DNA of 64,000 nucleotides, taken from assembly GCF_017573465.1 (NCBI RefSeq), contig NZ_JAGEPF010000004.1:1-64000 (forward strand). Direction: 5' to 3'. Of the stretch, positions 60,101 through 64,000 are shown in pieces (within the stretch, counting starts at the first letter, position 1; each line of letters begins with the position of its first letter). This DNA comes from Actinomadura violacea. Lineage in GTDB: Bacteria; Actinomycetota; Actinomycetes; Streptosporangiales; Streptosporangiaceae. A model generated the notes under the pieces. That model did not search any database. It saw only the letters and a list, made by a program, of their open reading frames with translations, and was not told the origin of the DNA. The position numbers were made by a program, and so were the translations under genes.

Positions 60101-62221
60101 GTGTTCCGCTCCCGAACCCCGGCACTGGCGGCCCTGAGCGCCGCCGCCGTCACTCTCGCAGCCGCCGCCCTCGACGCCGCACCCGCCACCGCGCAACCGG
60201 GCGGGAACGATCCAATCGCCGGTTTCACCGCGCAGAGCTCCCGCTGGCAGCGCCAGTACGAGAAGGCGTTCAGCGCCATCCCGTCCCCGAAGGAGGCCCG
60301 CTCGCTCGACGCCGAGCTGTCCAGCGAGCCCGCCGTCACCACGACGACCGGCGACTGGCACCGCGTGCAGCGGATCGTCCGGCGGTTCCGGTCGTACGGC
60401 CTGAAACCGCAGGTCAAGACGTATTACGCGTACACGTCGCTGCCGAAGAAGGTCAGCCTGCAGATGACCGCGCCGCAGCGCGCGGCGCTGCCCGTCAAGG
60501 AGAAGCGGCGGCCCTGGCAGCGGCACTGGGACGAGGTCATCCCCGCGCACAACGGGCTGTCGCCGTCCGGGGACGTGCAGGGCGAGGTCGTCTACGCCAA
60601 CTACGGCCGCCCGCAGGACTTCGAGCAGCTCCAGAAGGCCGGCGTCTCGGTCAAGGGCAAGATCGCCCTCGTTCGGTACGGCGCGGTGTTCCGCGGCATC
60701 AAGCCGCGCGACGCCGCCCGGTACGGCGCCAAGGGCGTGCTGATCTACTCCGACCCGGCCGACGACGGGTTCACCAAGGGCGCGGTGTACCCGGACGGCC
60801 CGTGGCGCGCGCCCGACGGCATCCAGCGCGGCAGCGTCGCGCAGATCCAGCTGGCGTCCGGCGACCCGCTGACGCCCGGCTGGTCGGACGACTCGCCGAA
60901 CGCGCGCCGCCTCAAGCCGTCGCAGGCGCCGATGCTGCAGGGGCTCGTCCCGACGCTGCCGATCTCCTACGGCGCCGCCGAGCCGCTGCTGCGCTCGCTG
61001 ACCGGCGCGCAGGCGCCGAAGGACTGGCAGGGCGGCCTGCCGTTCACCTACCGCGTCGGCCCCGGCGGCACGAAGGCGCACCTGGACCTGAAGAACACCT
61101 TCCAGGTCCGCAAGCTGTGGGACGTCACGGTGACGATCCCGGGCAGCGAGCATCCCGACCAGCAGGTCGTGCTCGGCGGGCACCACGACGCGTGGGCGTA
61201 CGGCAGCGACGACAACCTGTCCGGCGCGGAGAACGTCCTGCAGATCGGCCGCGCGCTCGGCACGCTGCTCAAGCAGGGCTGGCGGCCCAAGCGGACGGTC
61301 GTCCTCGCCACCTGGGACGGCGAGGAGTACGGCCTGTTCGGCTCCACCGAGTACGCCGAGCAGCAGGCCGAACGGCTCCGCAACGCCGTCGCGTACGTGA
61401 ACATGGACGGCGCGGGCGGCTCGGACTTCGGCGCCGCCGCGACGCCCGCGCTGGACCAGTCCGTCATCGACGCGGCCAAGGAGGTCGGCTGGCCCGGCAC
61501 CAGCGGGACGGCCTACGACGCGTGGAAGGCGCAGAACGGCGGGCAGACACCGATCGACCGGATCGGCGGCGGCTCGGACTTCCAGACGTTCTTCCAGCGC
61601 TACGGCGTGCCCGCGATGAATCTCGGCTCGTCCTCGACGGGGTCGTCCGGCAACTACCACTGCTCGTGCGACGACTTCTACTGGATGTCGCACTTCGGCG
61701 ACCCGACCTGGGAGTACCACGCGGCGATGTCGCGGCTCGTCGGGATCGCGACGCTACGGCTGGCCGACGCGGACGTCATCGCGATGCGCTACTCCCCCTA
61801 CGCGGCGGAGACCGCCCAGTACCTTTCCGCGTTCGCCGACCAGCAGCGCAAGCAGCTCGGCAAGGTGGTCGTGGACGTCTCGCGCGACATCGACCAGGCC
61901 AAGGCGTGGCAGAAGGCCGCGGACGCGTTACAGGCGCGCGCGCAGCAGGCCCTCGGCAAGGGCGACACGGCGGAGTTCCGGCGGCTGAACGCCAAGCTCA
62001 TGCAGGACGAGCGCGATCTGCTGACCCAGTCGGGTCTGCCGGGCCGTCCCTGGTACCGGCACCAGATCTACGCGCCCGGCATGGACACCGGCTACGCCAC
62101 GCAACGGCTCCCCGGCCTGAACGACGCCCTGTTCCTGCAGAACGACCCGGCGACCGCGAAGTCCTATGAGGCGCGCCTGTACGCCTCCCTGCGCGCGGCC
62201 ACTCGCACCCTCGCCCCCTAG
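60101..62221 (+). CDS. Secreted M28-family zinc metallopeptidase (glutamate carboxypeptidase II-like)
   Basis: A 706-residue exported peptidase; GTG 60101 follows GGGAGG. A Sec signal peptide ends near APATA (~residue 31). A protease-associated insert lies at ~150-240 (VKGKIALVRYGAVFRGIKPRDA in family pattern). The di-zinc M28 site is seen in GGHHDAWAYGSDDNLSGAE (~361-379, His and bridging Asp), the catalytic ATWDGEEYGLFGS (~404-416, Glu-Glu) and the late His region. The C-terminal ~130 residues match the dimerisation domain of PSMA/NAALADase-type enzymes. It probably trims peptides outside the cell. The epimerase gene follows 8 bp downstream. Confidence 0.88.
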   Translation: MFRSRTPALAALSAAAVTLAAAALDAAPATAQPGGNDPIAGFTAQSSRWQRQYEKAFSAIPSPKEARSLDAELSSEPAVTTTTGDWHRVQRIVRRFRSYGLKPQVKTYYAYTSLPKKVSLQMTAPQRAALPVKEKRRPWQRHWDEVIPAHNGLSPSGDVQGEVVYANYGRPQDFEQLQKAGVSVKGKIALVRYGAVFRGIKPRDAARYGAKGVLIYSDPADDGFTKGAVYPDGPWRAPDGIQRGSVAQIQLASGDPLTPGWSDDSPNARRLKPSQAPMLQGLVPTLPISYGAAEPLLRSLTGAQAPKDWQGGLPFTYRVGPGGTKAHLDLKNTFQVRKLWDVTVTIPGSEHPDQQVVLGGHHDAWAYGSDDNLSGAENVLQIGRALGTLLKQGWRPKRTVVLATWDGEEYGLFGSTEYAEQQAERLRNAVAYVNMDGAGGSDFGAAATPALDQSVIDAAKEVGWPGTSGTAYDAWKAQNGGQTPIDRIGGGSDFQTFFQRYGVPAMNLGSSSTGSSGNYHCSCDDFYWMSHFGDPTWEYHAAMSRLVGIATLRLADADVIAMRYSPYAAETAQYLSAFADQQRKQLGKVVVDVSRDIDQAKAWQKAADALQARAQQALGKGDTAEFRRLNAKLMQDERDLLTQSGLPGRPWYRHQIYAPGMDTGYATQRLPGLNDALFLQNDPATAKSYEARLYASLRAATRTLAP

Positions 62222-62229
62222 GAGAACCC

Positions 62230-63402
62230 ATGAAACGCGTTCTCTCGCTCGCCGCGGCGGCCGTCACCGGTTCAGCGCTGGTGGCCGCCGCCGTCCCGGC
62301 GGGCGCGGCGCCGTCCCGCAACGGCGGCACGGCCCCGTCCATCTCGAAGGAGCCGTTCGGCACGCTCGCGGACGGCACGAAGGTCGACCGGTACACCCTC
62401 ACCAACGGCCACGGCGTCCGCGTGCGGATCCTCACCTACGGCGGGATCGTCCAGACCCTGGAGACGCCGGACCGGCACGGCCGCGAGGCCGACATCGTCC
62501 TCGGCTTCCGGACGCTGAAGGACTACGTCGACAAGAACGGCGGCCCGTACTTCGGCGCGCTCATCGGCCGCTACGCCAACCGGATCGCCAAGGGGCGGTT
62601 CACCCTCGACGGCAAGACCTACCAGCTAGCCATCAACAACGGCCCGAACAGCCTGCACGGCGGCCTCAAGGGCTTCAACACCAAGGTGTGGAAGGCGCAG
62701 CCCATCAAGCACGGCGGCAGCGTCGCGCTGCGGCTCGACTACACCAGCGCGGACGGCGAGGAGCACTACCCCGGCACGCTCAAGACGACCGTCACCTACA
62801 CGCTCGGCACCGACGGCCGGTTCCGCGTCGACTACCACGCCACGACCGACAAGGCGACGGTCGTCAACCTCACCAACCACTCCTACTTCAACCTCGCCGG
62901 CGAGGGGACGGGCGACGTCTACGGGCAGCGCCTGCGGATCAACGCGGCCCGGTACACGCCGACCGACACCACCCAGATCCCGACCGGGAAGATCGTGCCG
63001 GTGAAGGGCACGCCGTTCGACTTCACCCGGCCGCACGCCATCGGCGAGCGGATCCGCGACGACGACCCGCAGCTGCTCATCGGGCAGGGCTACGACCACA
63101 ACTTCGTGCTGAACCAGCGGCGGCCCGGCGAGATGACCGAGGCGGCCCGGGTCACCGAGCCGCGCTCCGGGCGGATCCTGGAGATCAGCACGACGCAGCC
63201 CGGCGTGCAGTTCTACTCCGGCAACTTCCTGGACGGGACGCTCGTCGGCACCGGCGGCCACGCCTACCGGCAGGGCGACGGGTTCGCGCTGGAGACCCAG
63301 CACTTCCCCGACTCCCCCAACCAGCCGGGCTTCCCGTCCACCGTGCTGCGCCCCGGCCAGGCGTTCGACGCGAGCACCGTCTACCGGTTCTCGGCCCGCT
63401 GA
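62230..63402 (+). CDS. galM: Exported aldose 1-epimerase
   Basis: A 390-residue mutarotase with a signal peptide (AVPAGAAPS, cleavage ~residue 27). It has the GalM hallmarks LTYGGIVQTLETPDR (~75-89), YFGALIGRYANRIAKGRF (~106-123), NNGPNSLHGG (~134-143), the catalytic His in VNLTNHSYFNLAGEG (~214-228), and Glu in ETQHFPDSPNQPGFPST (~352-368). It interconverts alpha and beta forms of aldoses. The secreted location is less common than the cytoplasmic one. The ribosome-binding site AGGAGA lies just after the peptidase stop, so the two are co-transcribed. Confidence 0.88.
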   Translation: MKRVLSLAAAAVTGSALVAAAVPAGAAPSRNGGTAPSISKEPFGTLADGTKVDRYTLTNGHGVRVRILTYGGIVQTLETPDRHGREADIVLGFRTLKDYVDKNGGPYFGALIGRYANRIAKGRFTLDGKTYQLAINNGPNSLHGGLKGFNTKVWKAQPIKHGGSVALRLDYTSADGEEHYPGTLKTTVTYTLGTDGRFRVDYHATTDKATVVNLTNHSYFNLAGEGTGDVYGQRLRINAARYTPTDTTQIPTGKIVPVKGTPFDFTRPHAIGERIRDDDPQLLIGQGYDHNFVLNQRRPGEMTEAARVTEPRSGRILEISTTQPGVQFYSGNFLDGTLVGTGGHAYRQGDGFALETQHFPDSPNQPGFPSTVLRPGQAFDASTVYRFSAR

Positions 63403-63531
63403 TCCGGCGGGGCCGCGCGGCCCGCGGACCGCGCGGCCCCGGCCGCCCACCAGATCCCCATATGACCCCGCGAACCACCATGATCACGCTACAGTGCCGA
63501 TGATCATGAAGCGGGACGAGCAGGGGGACCG

Positions 63532-64000
63532 GTGGATCGGCTCAGCCGGCGTGACTTCGGCAAGATGATGGGGCTCACCGGGCTCGGTCTCACGGCGCCC
63601 GCCCTGGCGGGCGGCTGCGCGACCGAGACCCGGCAGGCGGCGCGGACCGCCGCGGCGGCGCGGACGTGGCGCGTCACGGGAGCCGCCGGGTCGGGCCTCG
63701 GCGGCTTCGACTCGGCCGTCAAGACCCTCATGCAGGCCCGCAACATCCCCGCCGGGGCGCTCGCCGTCATGCGCAAGGGGAAGCTCGTGCTGGCGCGCGG
63801 CTACAGCTGGAGCGACGACGCCTCGCTGAGCGTCCAGCCGACCTCCCTGTTCCGGCTCGCGAGCCTGAGCAAGGCCGTCACCGCCACCGCCGTCATGACG
63901 CTGGTCCAGGCCGGGAAGCTCAGCCTGGACGCGCCCGTGACGAGCCTGCTGACGCTGACGCCCCCGGCCGGCGGGTCGCTGGACCCGCGCCTCGGGCAGG
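63532..64000 (+). CDS. Tat-exported serine hydrolase (beta-lactamase/class C family), 3' end outside window
   Basis: The first ~156 residues of a beta-lactamase-related protein. GTG 63532 follows AGGGGGA. The N-terminus has the twin-arginine motif SRRDFGK and a hydrophobic core ending in a lipobox-like LAGGC, so it is likely a Tat-exported lipoprotein. The catalytic SxxK is visible in RLASLSKAVTATAVM (~residues 107-121), preceded by AVMRKGKLVLARGY. The YxN and HxG motifs would be beyond the window. It could be an esterase, D-Ala-D-Ala peptidase or beta-lactamase. Confidence 0.82.
   Translation, partial: MDRLSRRDFGKMMGLTGLGLTAPALAGGCATETRQAARTAAAARTWRVTGAAGSGLGGFDSAVKTLMQARNIPAGALAVMRKGKLVLARGYSWSDDASLSVQPTSLFRLASLSKAVTATAVMTLVQAGKLSLDAPVTSLLTLTPPAGGSLDPRLGQ

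Noticed and set aside
1..64000. CRISPR arrays, IS elements, prophage or integrase genes
   Set aside because: No regularly spaced identical repeats of CRISPR type, no transposase or integrase motifs and no att-like duplications were found; the only tandem repeats are the 20- and 23-bp ones listed.

Overview
This is a very GC-rich window with chromosomal gene density on both strands. The gene content points to an actinomycete of the Streptosporangiales type, Actinomadura or a close relative. Indicators are TreS plus maltokinase, two Methyltransf_19 (DUF574) proteins, an F420-type luciferase-like oxidoreductase, a DUF397 remnant, a CoA-disulfide-reductase-like enzyme, a Zur box of streptomycete type, and many GTG starts with 4-bp stop/start overlaps. 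The genus is an inference. There is no rRNA, ordinary tRNA, IS element, phage or CRISPR array. No stretch longer than 300 bases lacks a gene.

Left part (1-12.8 kb): the end of treS and a maltokinase gene, a secreted NlpC/P60 hydrolase, an aldo/keto reductase behind a MerR-type operator, an orphan HTH/N6-adenine methylase, a PP2C phosphatase, two convergent DUF574 methyltransferases, a Zur-box-controlled zinc ABC importer, and an MreB-like gene.

Middle-left (12.8-21.4 kb): this is the most unusual region. Two paralogous 78-nt tRNA-like RNA genes lie 22-31 nt in front of protein start codons. The first precedes an ankyrin protein. The second heads a tightly overlapping set: zinc-ribbon/SDR, LRR protein, a second ankyrin paralogue, MoxR-type ATPase, and a metallopeptidase-like VWA protein. 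Both RNAs fold as full cloverleaves with an extended 10-bp terminal stem, but neither has U33.

Middle (21.4-46.4 kb): an MBL hydrolase, an FAD monooxygenase with divergent PadR, and two small secreted paralogues. A long leftward set follows: DUF4132-B, DUF4132-A, MoxR, DUF5682, VWA, SWIM zinc finger. Beside it are an ECF sigma factor with small membrane proteins, a cystathionine gamma-lyase, and a second DUF4132 pair (D, C). Two different MoxR/VWA modules therefore lie within 13 kb, and there are four DUF4132 paralogues.

Right part (46.4-64 kb): pyridine-nucleotide disulfide oxidoreductase, a divergent amidohydrolase/glutamine-synthetase-like pair, small zinc-finger proteins, a FUSC transporter, a TetR/MBL pair, a TrkA-N/RCK-like membrane protein, RecD2 helicase and an LLM oxidoreductase. 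A short decayed patch (59.0-59.6 kb) carries hydrolase and DUF397 remnants. After it come an M28 peptidase, an exported aldose epimerase and the start of a Tat-exported serine hydrolase cut by the window edge.
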